Below, one piece after another: positions 47,537 through 59,563 of a stretch of 64,000 nt of DNA. The notes under the pieces are model-generated. The model ran no database searches and was not told the origin of the DNA. It saw only the letters and a program-made list of their open reading frames with translations. Each line of letters begins with the position of its first letter. Within the stretch, counting starts at the first letter, position 1. Source of the DNA: Plantago elongata (lineage: Eukaryota > Streptophyta > Magnoliopsida > Lamiales > Plantaginaceae); assembly GCA_036897095.1 (NCBI GenBank), contig JAYMSP010000081.1:1-64000 (forward strand), given 5' to 3'. Position numbers and translations under genes: made by a program.

Positions 47537-47650
47537 GTAACTCACTTGATAAGACGCTTCACCTTCGATTAATAGGTCGAAAGTTCGAGTCAATATTTGA
47601 TTGTTTCGGAAAAATAAAAAGTAGGTAGAAGAATTAATCTACCCCCGACA
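47537..47650 (+). mobile_element. SINE-like tRNA-derived head
   Basis: GTAACTCACTTGAT (47537-47550) resembles an A box and AAGTTCGAGTC (47581-47591) a B box at tRNA-like distance. A shorter, diverged match to the same head (AAGTTCGAGTCAA followed by a TTTCGG- or TTTTCAG-type word) lies near 28135. The 3' end is a guess. Confidence 0.4.
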
Positions 47651-48861
47651 AACATGGGATAATTAAAACAGTTGCGCTTTTTTGAAACTATATAAGATTG
47701 ATAATTATAGTTATAAATAGACCATAATATAAAAACTAGACTTGAGCTATAAAATTAATACTACTACCACTACACTACTAAAGACTAGCGACCCTTATTT
47801 TGAAATTAAGTACACCTTACCACTAAGATATACATTTGTTCTGCGTAATTAATTTAAAAAAGAGCCAAACTGCTATATTGGAATGTTTGGAAAGGTTAAT
47901 TCCGTTATATCAGTCCTCAAAAGGAAGCTACCAAAGTGGTTGTAACTATATATAATACTTCGGAGATAGTAATATGCCTACCTATTTTTTCCGCTTAAAT
48001 CCTAGTTTTTCAGAGAAATCTGAAAATTTTAAAAGTTATGTGGTAAACGAAACGAGGGGATAATTAGTAAAATATATACTGTTCATTTTGACAACGAAAT
48101 GTATATTATTAAGTAAGACAATTTACCTTCAATTCTATACTCAAATCACCTTTATCGTTTTAAAAAATAAATAAAATGTACTCATTCATCTCATAAATGA
48201 TATATGCATACAATATAGAGGTTTTATTTTATGGAAATAAGTAAAATACCATAAAAGGGACGTTTTGGGGGTAGTGTACCTTTTTTCAAAATAAGCTGCA
48301 TATATTATACATTTTTAAATTAGTAGTATACAGGATGCATAGATTACACTTATAAAAAAAAGGTTAGGTATAAGATGAGTGCACATTTAAACAAGCAAGT
48401 AGCTAGCGCATATCGGATCTAGTGATAATACTACGAACCAAGTGTGTTTTTTGTTTTTTAATTATTGATGATGAGTTTAAGTTTCCACATATAGGACAAA
48501 GTCGGAAATAGGACAGAACATTAGTGCCCAATTATTTATTTATTTACGTGGTCGAAGGTCACACAATGTGACCCAACAAAATTTTGTTATCTTGTTTTAC
48601 AACTTCTAGCTTCTACACAAGTTATTAGTACATGTACTCATATTAGAGAGTAACTTTGTTTGATACTTAGTGGTTTGTATAGGTGTTAGGTTTTCAATAG
48701 CTTGTAGTATTCATTTTGTTCGGTTGCTGAAGACACCACTTTTGATGCTGCGACTAAAAGATGTTGTGAAGACAAGCCACTAAAGATCTAATATGACTGA
48801 AGGAATTATTTGGGATGGAGTACATTTTCAGTAAGTTATATCACAATCGTTATTGTCAAAG

Positions 48862-48945
48862 TGTTTGTAGCCGAGTGGCAAACTGAAACATCCCGTAACC
48901 ATGAAGTCACGGGTTCGATTCCCCGAAATGAGTGATTATATTATC
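48862..48945 (+). mobile_element. SINE-like tRNA-derived head (best preserved)
   Basis: TAGCCGAGTGGC (48868-48879) is an almost canonical A box and GGGTTCGATTCC (48911-48922) a canonical B box, with a T-arm-like CACGGGTTCGATTCCCC context. The 5' flank does not pair with the 3' flank to close an acceptor stem, and no clear anticodon arm forms. I therefore read it as a tRNA-derived SINE or tRNA pseudogene, not a working tRNA. Confidence 0.55.
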
Positions 48946-48954
48946 TGAATAGAG

Positions 48955-49092
48955 ATTGGTGGTGATTGGTGTTGATTTGCATCTATAATTTGGGATATTT
49001 GAATTGGTGGTGATTGGTGTTGATTTGCATCTAGAATTTGGGATATTTGAAGTGTATATTGGTGGTGATTGGTGTTGATTTGCATCTAGAAT
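48955..49092. repeat. Three-copy tandem repeat, ~48-55-bp unit
   Basis: ATTGGTGGTGATTGGTGTTG begins at 48955, 49003 and 49058. Each is followed by ATTTGCATCTAGAAT-type sequence. The array follows directly on the tRNA-like head, as if the tail of a SINE had expanded. Confidence 0.9.
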
Positions 49093-52000
49093 CGATTGAT
49101 AAATTCGTCCTGTTCAACAATTATAATTGTAATGCTATATTTCATGTTTAATAATAATTAAAAAAAATATCTCAATCGTTACTTTGTCAAGTGAAAATCT
49201 AAAAGACTAGTGTAGATTGACTAACTACATGGTAAAGAATGTCTCTTGAAAATTACCATAACAGCTACTTATCCTCAAGACAAGTAAGGGACTGATTGGT
49301 ATATAATTTGAATGGACATTTTGGTGAAATTGTATTTTGAATGAAGTTGAAATTGAGATATTTGAAGTGTATTTTAGGCCAAATCACTGTTTATCGAGCC
49401 AAATGAACCGATTACAATTGAAAACAAACAACCCTAGATAATATGGCCGTTAGAAAGGAGTTTTGGTGAAGTACATGTGACGAACTAAAAGAAAAAACAT
49501 AACTTGCCATAAGTTAGTGACATTTCAGTACCTAGTTAAATTTGTGGTCACCTCAACTGTAATAATTTGCACTATATGCAATATGAACGGTTTGTTTATG
49601 AGAAACTACACTGAACACAACAGACGCTCAAGCACTAAACTTATATTGCAATCAATTTTTCCCAACTTTCTAAGTTTTATGAACTCTTAATAGACTTAAG
49701 CTCTGCGAAATCTACTTGTAAATTGTGAAGAGGTAGAACAAGTTTTTTAACTTGCAACTTTAAAAGTGTTTTTTCTTCTTAACAATAAGAGGTCTTGCTT
49801 CTCAGAAACAATTTACTTATTGAACTATAGAATCTTAAGTAGAGTTTATTTGTATATCAAAATCATCGAAACATTATGAGTAAAGTATACAGTTCCTTAA
49901 GAAACCCAACACCATATAGTTGTGTTAAGAAGAAGGGAGAAACTACTTAATCGAGAATAGGTAGCGGTGTATGCAACTAATTGCACATCAAATTATATTC
50001 GACTATGCTCGACTCAATTCTCTCACATAAAATTACTTAGCAAATCCCTCCAAAATAGCAAAACTAGATTCATAGCCTCAGCACAAACACATTGTCATCG
50101 AATCGAATCACATAATAATGTAGCAATTATGGGGAGACAAAAGGATTTTATCCCATCACAAAAAGTAATAAAAAATCACATAACGCACAAGATTGAAGAA
50201 ACCTGGAACCGATAACTTAGATATATATATGCCTTCACTATTCAACAGAATGATGATGTCAAACTCATAAAATTGGAATTTGAAAAGAAAAACAGAACTT
50301 TGTTGTGTGTCGCAGACGAATATTTCCAACAAATTTCTAAGAAATGCTGGGTTGCATGTATCTAGCTTTATTATACACCATTAACGATTTTTTCATCATT
50401 TTGACAAAATACTAACTACTACTAATAAACAGTTTGTTTGCGTAATCATGTGGACCATTATTTATTAGTTTAAAAGGGAAAAATCATGTGGACCACGTTA
50501 TTTCGTCATATATAGTCTACTTGGTGAGTTTTAAAAGTATATATGTACCTTTCAAATTAAGTGAACTCCTTACATCCATCGATCGCACTTTATAATTTTT
50601 TTAAAAGTTAGTTAACTCATATAAACTATGTTTAATGTACTTTTCAACTCAAGCGTACTATTCTTGTTGCTTTCCCAATCCTCACCCCCACCCAAACATA
50701 TCATTTTCATTTTCTGTAAATTCACCACTTACGTATATAATAACAACGTACGTATTAAATTTTAAGTGACTGTTTGATAAATAACTTTAGTTTATGAAAT
50801 CGAATTAAAACAGGTTAATTTAGATGTTCGTGATCTAAAGTTTTAAACTTAAATTCTCAACCGAACGACCACTAAATTATGTTCCAATGCAAATTAGTCG
50901 AACACATGTTGAAAAAATGTTGATATAAAGTAAAGTCCTACACTCCTACTTAATTATATAGACACGTTCTCATATTCCTCGTTGAATGAGAGATCTAATA
51001 TCATCATCATAACTTAATAAAGTTACACATATTTTGAATTCATTAATTTTCAAATGAGGAAGTTAAAATTTAGTGTGCTGAAAAAAGAAAAGGAAAAGCC
51101 TGAAGAAGATGATGAAAATTGATCCAAATTCCAAACTATACTAATGATTGTCAACTTGCATGTGTCGGAATTGAACTATATATACTCCACATTCAAGATC
51201 GGAAACAGAAGTTATTAAGTAGCAGACCTAGTATAAAAATTGAAAGGTGGATCAGAATATTTAATTACAAACAAAAGTTATTATTAGTACAAATGTAATA
51301 CCAGTAATTCCGAAGCCCCAAATTTATTTGGAGAGATTTAAACCACTCGTCATATTAATAAGGTGTATATTTTTTTTCAAAAATTCACGTATAAAAATTT
51401 CAGAGTTAAATGTACTCGCTTTTGAACAATCCTGCTAGAATGAGTAACCAACTAAAATAACTTGTTTTGGTACATTGGGATTAACATATCACCAGGAGAG
51501 TTGTACATGATTAACCTCGTCGGTCTAAAGAGTCGGACTCTGATTGATTAGTGGTCCGGTTAAAAGAAATACAAGAATGCAAGTATAAAAAGGTATTCTT
51601 TAAATTATTAATTAAAGAAGAGTTGTCATCAAACTGTAGCTAGCTAGCACGCACGCACACGACTGAACCGCGGATGCGCAAGACCAACTAAGAAAAGCGT
51701 GTTGGAGCCATCTTGGTGCGCCCATCATGAGACTCTTCATGTCTTGACTTTGAATTCAATTAAAATTTAAACCCATGCATTAAATACTCTGCTAATTACC
51801 TAACAACCAAAACCATCATTTTATTATCATTTTGCTCCCTTGACTATCATTTATTTCCACTCCCCCTACACTCCATTTTATAGTTTTCTAGTCATTGCTC
51901 AATACTTCTCCATATTACACATGAGTTTTGATTTTCGAGACTTCCCAAAAGTTATATTTGCACAATTGTACTTATACGATACGTACTACACCAACACCCC

Positions 52001-52600
52001 ATGCCACCCTCCCCTCGCGAAAAGAAAAACGTATCACTATGTCCGTCCTGACTCACTCCTTATCAATGTATACTTACATGTTTATATATTGACTCACACA
52101 AGTCACTATATAAAAGAAGTCTGCTATAAATTCTAACTTATGTTATAAATTCTAACTTATTTAATTGGATCACAAATGTATTGACTTAATCAGAATGATT
52201 GGACTCATTATATACAGTTTTATGCTTGGAGTGTTCACAAGGCTAACATATTATGTCTTATGTATTGACTAAATCAGTATCAATCATTTGATCATCTTCA
52301 TGTTATAGGTGAAGAATAAGTCAATTAATTCAGTTAATCATGCATTAATTATCTCAGTTCTACAAATGTACAAGGTCGAATTATAGTTTGAGTTTAAAAG
52401 TTACTCATATTTTAAGTTTAAGTACATTGAGATAGATGAGCTAGCTATATAGCTATTAGCTACCTAATTTTGCATTCTGTATTTACTAATGTACATATGC
52501 AGATATATTTGTTAAACATCATTGGTAAGCTGATCAGTTTATAAACTTCCAACTTCCAAAAATGCTTGATAACGACCCAACTAAATCTTTCTTTCAACTT
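49093..52600. other. Gene-poor intergenic DNA, part 3
   Basis: About 3.5 kb of AT-rich sequence with no recognised gene, RNA or element. The 82-residue plus frame at 49967-50215 and the 98-residue plus frame at 51840-52136 have no recognisable content. A 19-bp word (TATAAATTCTAACTTAT) is duplicated in tandem near 52125-52160. Confidence 0.5.
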
Positions 52601-54800
52601 AGACTATGTTCTCTTTAGCTATAATTATATGGATCGAACTGAAGTAAAATACAGTATAAAATATACTAATTAAATAGAGTTTAATTAAAATGGACTTGAA
52701 CTAAATTTAACTTAATGAGTATGTATACGAAAATAACATTATCATAATAATTGACTGTCAACTAATTTTACAATACGTGGCCATGCGCCGAGCTCTTGCA
52801 TGTGAATGTATGCTCATAATTAATCCCATCTATAAACTCATGAACAAATTATTAAGGTATTAATCTCATAAGGAATAGGTCAAATATCACACATTAACTA
52901 TAGAGTTATCAAAGTCCAAAGATAGAGCATATATTGGGCACTTAGTTGAATTGTTGATCAATTATTTATACTCTAGGTAGATCATCCCTTAATATGATTG
53001 AGATATATAATCCTCCTACCAATCATATAGTAGTTGTTAAATGCGAGTTGGATTGGAAATTGCAGACCAGATGAATTTAAATTGAACTATACAGACAACC
53101 AGACAGAAGACATTATTAAACCAATAGCATGTGAATGAAATCCAAGAAGCTTGTAGTTGTAGTATTTACTATTTAGTTCATAATTGGCTCCTAATCGGAC
53201 AGAAACTGATACATAGTAAAATGCAGGATATCAGCTACTCTCACATATATATATATGAGCATTTGTTATTCTTTGTTTTGTTCAACTTCACTTTAAAACG
53301 TTGTTCATTGATGCAAAGTTGAATTGGTTTCAAAAAATAAATTGTTGGAATTGATTATGATCATTTATATTATCATGCAGCAATAATAATTCAAATTGCA
53401 TGTTACGCTGATTCTCGCCAATGAACAGTCAAATCTAATAAACTAATCAATATAATATGATAGTATGATACTAACTGTTTTTTAAATGCATCATATGTTA
53501 CGTTTCTTGAAATATGGATCAACAACTCACATGGCTTTGTACAAACTTAATTAGTTTTACCCTCTTGTCTTTTGATGTCAAAATTTGTGGTTATACCAGC
53601 TGAAACTTCTAGCTCATGACTAGTACTATTATCAGAACCTAAATAGTGAGCTAGCATGATTATTGCATGTTATCTATGCATGGAGACAGTCAAATATTCT
53701 TAAGATCAATCTTTAACGCTAGATTTGACTTCAAAGAAACTTACCATGAAGGTGGTTACAAATGACACCTCCGAGAAGTAGAAAAATAAAAGATAACTTA
53801 TTACTAATACAATTGGTCAATATTTTTATAAAAGAAAATAACTACACCACTATTTATTCAAGTGCCAATATACATTCTCCGAAGTTATACATACGTGCCT
53901 TAAAAATTTAGATAGAAACGTATTAATTTCTAGCAACTACCAAAGTGATAAACGCGCATTTTACTTAAAAAAACACCAAGTGCAAACAAGGTCATCATGA
54001 ATCCTGACATAACTCACTTAATTAGCCCAACAAAATTAGACTAAATTCCAAAAAGTGATTAGGTCATACTCCTATAAATAACATCGTAATTTGCTAATTA
54101 CACAATTCATATTTACACTATATTATCTAAGTTCATCGTCATATGTGAACCAGACGTATAATTGCAGCTATACCATTTGACAAGGACGACATCGAATTAC
54201 AATATCAAACTCCAACATCATTTTGCATTAGTCATACACTAAAGCCAACTCGAACCTAAACTCGCAAAATGTGAAAATTTGGAAACACACGCATTGAGCT
54301 CCTCAATGCAACATGAACATGGTCGACATGGCAAGCACAAATGACCCTACCAATGTACAAAGTTTGATCCAATAAATGTCTATAATTAGTAAATGTGGAA
54401 ATAAAGTGGGTGGGGAATGCAATTTAAGGAAATGTAGAGACAAGAAGACACAAGCAAGTGCCCCCAAAAATATTTTGAGGTATCTAATAGAAGGGTCGAG
54501 TTGAGGAGTCACATGGGTTAACACATGACACATAGTGGTAAGAGGAGTAGGGACCTTTCTACAACCATACGAAAGCGACGAACGCGTCGGTCCACACAAC
54601 ATAAGCCCTGCCCCAATGAGAAAAAAAAAAAAAAAGAACATTGTCTTCAAGTTAACTTTATTCTTTTCATAACCTCCCCAACCTTTACCCTTTATTCCAT
54701 TTCTCCCACAATGTTTGTAATTTTACGATTGACACCACCTTCGTATATGTATTCCTTCTTCGAGCTTTGAAAGAAGGGAAGCGAGAGAATATACCAGTTG
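52601..54800. other. Gene-poor intergenic DNA, part 4
   Basis: No gene recognised. Near 52603 the words ACTATGTTCTCTTTAGCT and GAACTGAAGTAAAATACAG match one end of the TIR element at 54801-55320, so a truncated copy of that family probably lies here. The 115-residue minus frame at 54303-54650 starts with a Phe run encoded by poly-A and has no known domain. Confidence 0.5.
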
Positions 54801-55320
54801 GGCTCTGTTCTCTTCAGCTGAAATCTACTGAACTGAACTAAACTGAAGTTTAGTATAAATTATAGCTAAGGCTTTGTTCTTTTCAACTGAAATGTAATGA
54901 ACTAAATTGAACTGAATGGAACTTAACTAAAATGAAGTGTAGTACTTTCTCCGTCCCGTCCTAAGCTTTTCAAATACTTTTTGGATTTAAAAAATAAGAC
55001 AAGAGTATTTTTTTTTTCATAAAATAATAAGACAAGAGTACTTTTATTTATAACTGAGTGGCATGAGATGTAATTTTGAGCTATTGTCTGAATGTTCTAA
55101 TGTTAAAGTTTGACTAAAAATTGATACAAATGAAAATGGGGAGCTTTAATGGGGACAATAAAAATGTCAAAGTGGGAAGCTTAGAACGGGACGGAGGAAG
55201 TATAAATTATAACGGAGCATAACTGAATTGAACCAAATGAGTCAGTTTAAGTGAGGCCTAAGCAAAGTTGAATTAAATTAAATCAGACTGAATGAGTTTT
55301 CAGCTGAAAAGAACATAGTC
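54801..55320. mobile_element. TIR DNA transposon (MITE-like), host of a nested MITE
   Basis: Starts GGCTCTGTTCTCTTCAGCTG and ends with CAGCTGAAAAGAACATAGTC. The reverse complement of the end matches the start at about 20 of 23 positions. The interior is rich in ACTGAACTGAACTAAA-type words. A second, similar left end (GGCTTTGTTCTTTTCAACTG) starts at about 54869, so two copies or a partial duplication are present. It is cut by the Stowaway insertion at 54943-55202. Non-coding. Confidence 0.65.
54943..55202. mobile_element. Stowaway MITE nested in a larger TIR element
   Basis: TA flanks both ends. The terminal inverted repeats are near perfect: CTTTCTCCGTCCCGTCCTAA at the left, and CTTAGAACGGGACGGAGGAAG at the right reads back as the same sequence with few changes. 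It is ~260 bp, AT-rich and non-coding, with CTCCGTCCCG ends typical of Stowaway. The close match of the two ends suggests a younger insertion than the copies at 6066 and 36820. Confidence 0.9.
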
Positions 55321-56035
55321 TTACCATCCTTTCAGTAAATTAATTTTAGAGTATGATATGTTTATCAAAACTAGCTAATAGTCCGGTCGTTACTTAATGA
55401 TGTAAGTGATAAATGCAACGTTAGTAAAATAAAATAAGATAAAATGTGGAAAGTAGAAAGTGAGACGTAGAGAGTGTATATCTAATAAATGTGGTGATCG
55501 TAGAGTTGTAAGAGTATGCATTTAAGGAAAACGTAGGGGGCCATACGCAATTGTTTCGTTCCGCTATTGTCACACGCATTTAACAAAAAGGAAAGGAGGA
55601 GAAAAATAGACTCAATCAATCATTAAATTCTTGAATCCCATTGTTGTCCCCACTCCACTAATTGCTGCGACCCCTCCCTATCTTATTCTTCTCTTTCTCT
55701 TAATCTCTTCTCTTTCTTGTGTCTATATAAACCAGTAAACACATATCCAAACAAACACCAATCAATTGCCTCTCAACATTCAAACTACTAACAAAACAAC
55801 ACACAATATCAATTCAACAACAACAACAAGAAGATATACATTACATAACACAAGTTTATTTCTCCGTGATTATCTTTAGGATATACATCACCTCTCTTCA
55901 CACACCATAGGATTTTGTGTGGTAGAATTCACCCTATCCTGCTATTAATATCTCTTCCCTTCCATTTGTCTGCTCGTTCAGTTCCCCTTTTCCTCCTTCA
56001 GAGATAAACAAACAAGAATTACTCTCTTATTTATC
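55321..56035. promoter_or_regulatory. Promoter and long ATG-free leader of the Nudix gene
   Basis: A TATA box (TATATAA, 55724-55730) sits about 310 bp before the start codon at 56036. Transcription would begin near 55755, giving a leader of ~280 bases. I find no ATG in that leader. Its first half is rich in CAA, and the second half in pyrimidines. The upstream 400 bp are intergenic. Confidence 0.6.
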
Positions 56036-57140
56036 ATGACTATGCAACTCAAGAAGCTTTGTGCTCTGCCTTCACGAACTGGAAGGCATTTGCAGCGTTA
56101 CAATCAGGGATATCGTCAAGTTGTTGGGTGAGTCTTGTTTCGATATTATAAGGAAAGATTGGATTTTTTCATCTGGGTTTCTGCCGATTCTTGAAAACGT
56201 GTGCTCTCACCAGCTGTTTGATTAAATTCCCAGCTGGACTTGAGCTTTCATATTTATGCAAATTTGGGTTTTAAATTGTATCTAATGTTTATACAATTGC
56301 CATTTATGCAGATGCATTCCATACAGAATTAGAAAAAACAGCAAGTCTCTTGAAGATGTGGAGGTCCTTTTGATCAGCTCACAGAAGAGTCCTAGATTGA
56401 TGTTCCCCAAGGTATATTTCTAATCAAAATCTCATCTTTTTCTTGTTTTGCATAAAAAAGGATGATTAATGAATCATATCAATGATTATGACCTTCAATA
56501 ACATGTCTTCTTTGCAATGATTCATCAGGGTGGTTGGGAACTCGACGAGGATATCGAATTGGCCGCTTTACGCGAGACCTTGGAGGAAGCTGGTGTCATT
56601 GGCTCTCTCAGGGTTAGTACTTTGATGCATTTTCAAGAATCATATCTTTGCATTTTGTAGGTTCATTACCTGACTTTGTGTTGCTATTTCATTACAGGAT
56701 AAACTAGGTGTATGGACTTTCAAAAGCAAAAGCCAAGAGAAGTACCATGAGGGATCCATGTTTGCCCTGTATGTCACCGAGGAACTAGATGTGTGGCCTG
56801 AGAAAGATGTCCGCAAACGTGTCTGGGTACGTCGAATTCCTGGATTTCGCGGTTTTTGTATGTGTTATTCAACTGTTTGATGATATCATATTGTGTTATG
56901 AGGCCTAATCTGGGTTTGAATTCTTATTTACAGATGACGGTAAACGAAGCTAGAGAGAAATGCTCACATGCTTGGATGAAAGAAGCACTAGAGGCCTTCG
57001 TTGGACAGTTCACTCGTCCAAGAATGGAGGAAGAGCCACTGGCTAGTTGTAGGTTAGAGTTGTGCAGAGTCGATGAATTGAGAATGAACATGGGACCTCA
57101 GAATGGGGATGAAGATGCTGATTGCTTCTTGATTAGTTGA
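56036..57140 (+). CDS. Nudix hydrolase (NUDT4/12/13/17/18/21 type), 5 exons
   Basis: A Mg-dependent hydrolase of the plant group related to diphosphoinositol-polyphosphate and diadenosine-polyphosphate hydrolases. Exons: 56036-56127, 56312-56411, 56529-56612, 56698-56826, 56934-57140. They join in frame to 203 residues. The Nudix box runs from exon 2 into exon 3: GGWELDEDIELAALRETLEE then AGV. This fits GX5EX7REUXEEXGU except that the position after RE is Thr, not a bulky hydrophobic. RLMFPKGGW and WMTVNEAREKC are also family features. The C-terminus adds an acidic ~45-residue tail (GDEDADCFLIS). There is no strong signal peptide, but a basic N-terminus (LKKLCALPSRTGRHLQR) could be a weak mitochondrial presequence. 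Two ATGs (56036 and 56042) are usable and differ by two codons. Substrate cannot be told. Confidence 0.9.
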
Positions 57141-59563
57141 TGCCATGACAGTGTCATGTATGTGCTTGCTCGTTCCCTCGGCATCCTTAAGCGTGTGCAC
57201 GAACTTCACGGGCCAAGAGGATCACTTCAAGGCGAGGAGTTGATGAAACACAAGAGCGAAGGGCATGGATGAAACGGATAACGACGGCCTGGTTTATGTG
57301 TGAGATTCATCCAAATCATTCGGAAACTGCCTACAAATGCAATTTTTGCAACGGTCTTATAACGTAGTGGACGAATTCCAAATACTAGGTCGGATAAAAT
57401 CCAGACTTAGGTAATAAATTCCGGGAGACTGTAGAGAAGATGTACAAAGGTCTCGACTGCTCGATTCTTTCATTCATTAGTTCATATAGCTGTACTTTAG
57501 CAGTAGTGTTCTAGTTAGCTTCACTTTGTTCTGAATCATCAGTGGAAGCTTGTGTAATGGGCACTCAACTCCCAAGATTTGAACAATGAGTTGGTCTATG
57601 CATTGTTCCAGTTCAACTGATGCAGAATTATAATAAAATGTTAACTTCTTGTAACTTATCTTTCTGATCAGGGTTTTGCTCATGTCAAATAGGGCCTCCA
57701 TTCTATGCTGGAAAACCTGGAAAAAAAACTTGCAATGATGCCATTTATGAAAACCAAAGAAACTCCCTATCATTCTGTGATGCACTTTCATCTTTCTATT
57801 TAGGACGCTTTGTTTAAAACTTGTCATTTACAAAAATTCACTAGCTGATCTCTCAGAAGTGGGTTTTACCCTTGGACACGCAGTAACATCTACGTAATTA
57901 TTCCACCGTACGTATTCATTCGTCTCATTTTATAGAATGATATCACTCTAAATAAAATCCAGGAAGGCTGTACCCTTACCACCACAGGTATATGCTTGGA
58001 CACAGATTGTCCAGCACTCCAAAACCCTGGTCATGGGTAAGGCTGTGTTATTAGGGATCACAATGGTGATATATCACTACTAAACAGATAATAACACTGT
58101 CATAAATCCTAATCGTTAGAATTGGACATGAAATAGCATATTGAATTATTGGTTACATTTACATATCCAATCAGATTCTAAATATTGTATTATTGATTGT
58201 ATTCATATGGACACGAAGCAAGGGGTCCCCCCGTGCAATTATAATTGACATCACAAGACTCGGTCTCACCCAAGTTGGTGTGGAAAAATATCTTACGTCT
58301 AGGGAATCAAACTCAATTGCGAACATTTTGGCTAAGAAATGAATCTCTTCGTACACACTAAAGTTAATTTCCCTCCCCGCCAAATGTACTGTATCCTCTA
58401 CTTTTAATTTAAAAGATTGATACTCTTGTGGTTAGCTTGCTTGCGTAAGTACCCATACTCCGTGTGAATATACCTGACCTTTTAAATGTCAAATTGTCTT
58501 CTGGTTACATTTTCGTCTCAAGTCTTTTGCATCACCGGCCCAGCCTAACTATAGATTGGTTCCATCACTTAAATCCAATTTCAATTTTGGCAACAGAATT
58601 AGATAGATTATGTGACCAATTGTCTCTGTGTTTTGCTTTCCTTAATATGTTCAAACTAGTTCTGCTTATGCTAGGCACAACGCAAGAAACTTCACCACCT
58701 GTTTTTTATCATTGAATTTTATTTTTATTTCAGTTGGTAAACACAAGTCACAAGCATAGGAATCTTCTGCAGTTGACTATATAACCTTGAGCCATTAATG
58801 CACATGCCATGTTTTAGCCACAACTTAATTTGATTGTGTAATAAGATGGTTGTTTAATCAATACAATGGCATCATCACTTGTAAGATGCCATATTTTCAA
58901 CTGATAATTATACCTCTGAAAAATGCAATCAACATCGCATTTAAGGGTGTTTAATATTACATGCAATACACCAATAAACTATTGTATATTAACGTAATAC
59001 TATATACACTACTTGTAAGTAAACATATCATGTTGATTTCGTCTCTCAGAAATCACACATTACATAGAACATGAAATTATCTAAGGAAAAACAATTCATA
59101 TAAAGCCGTTATTTTAGATTGAGGCTGTCAATACTTAATCAGGAATGATGTGGATATGATTCATGAATCACAAGATAAAAGAAATACAGAGAAAGTTGAA
59201 TTCAAAACTAGCACACTATTTCATTCTTTCATGCAAGATTTACAGAAGCTAGCTGTATCTCCATCATGTATAAATTACAAAGAGTTGAATAAAATACTAT
59301 GCACGTGCATTTCCCATATAATTCAACAAGTTCATAAACAGCAGATTTTGAAAATTTCCAAGATCTAAAAGCAGTACTCAACTTCAACTGTCATTCAGGA
59401 TCTAATTTGACAGCTTCCATTAGGACGAACGCCCAATGTCATCACAGACATAAGCTGGTAAATTATCAAGAAAATGCTGAACTTGTTAAAGCCAATAGTG
59501 CGCGACATATACAAATAAAACATCATTGTCTGTTGTGAGTACTTACATTTGCAAAGATATATC
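57141..59563. other. Intergenic DNA, 2.4 kb
   Basis: Includes the Nudix 3' UTR on the left and the 3' UTR (possibly spliced) of the minus-strand gene on the right. No other gene recognised. GTACCCTTACCACCACAG and GGTCATGGGTAAGGCTGTGT near 57970-58050 look like SINE-type sequence but without a clear A and B box pair. Confidence 0.5.

Larger units (their letters stand above)
46379..48860. other. Gene-poor intergenic DNA, part 2
   Basis: AT-rich, with no gene recognised. It contains a pentanucleotide run (46695-46726) and a SINE-like head (47537-47591). Small frames such as 47029-47250 (minus) have no recognisable content. Confidence 0.5.

Noticed and set aside
48862-48945. tRNA gene
   Set aside because: A and B boxes are good, but the flanks do not pair into an acceptor stem and no anticodon arm forms. 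A SINE head fits better.
49967-50215. 82-residue plus-strand frame
   Set aside because: No motif, no promoter signs, composition like the surrounding non-coding DNA.
54303-54650. 115-residue hydrophobic protein on the minus strand
   Set aside because: It starts in a poly-A-encoded Phe run, has no known domain, no TATA box or splice context, and lies in repeat-rich DNA.
58171-58383. SINE or short gene on the minus strand
   Set aside because: A B-box-like GATTCCCTAG is present, but no A box lies at the right distance, and the frame has no known content.
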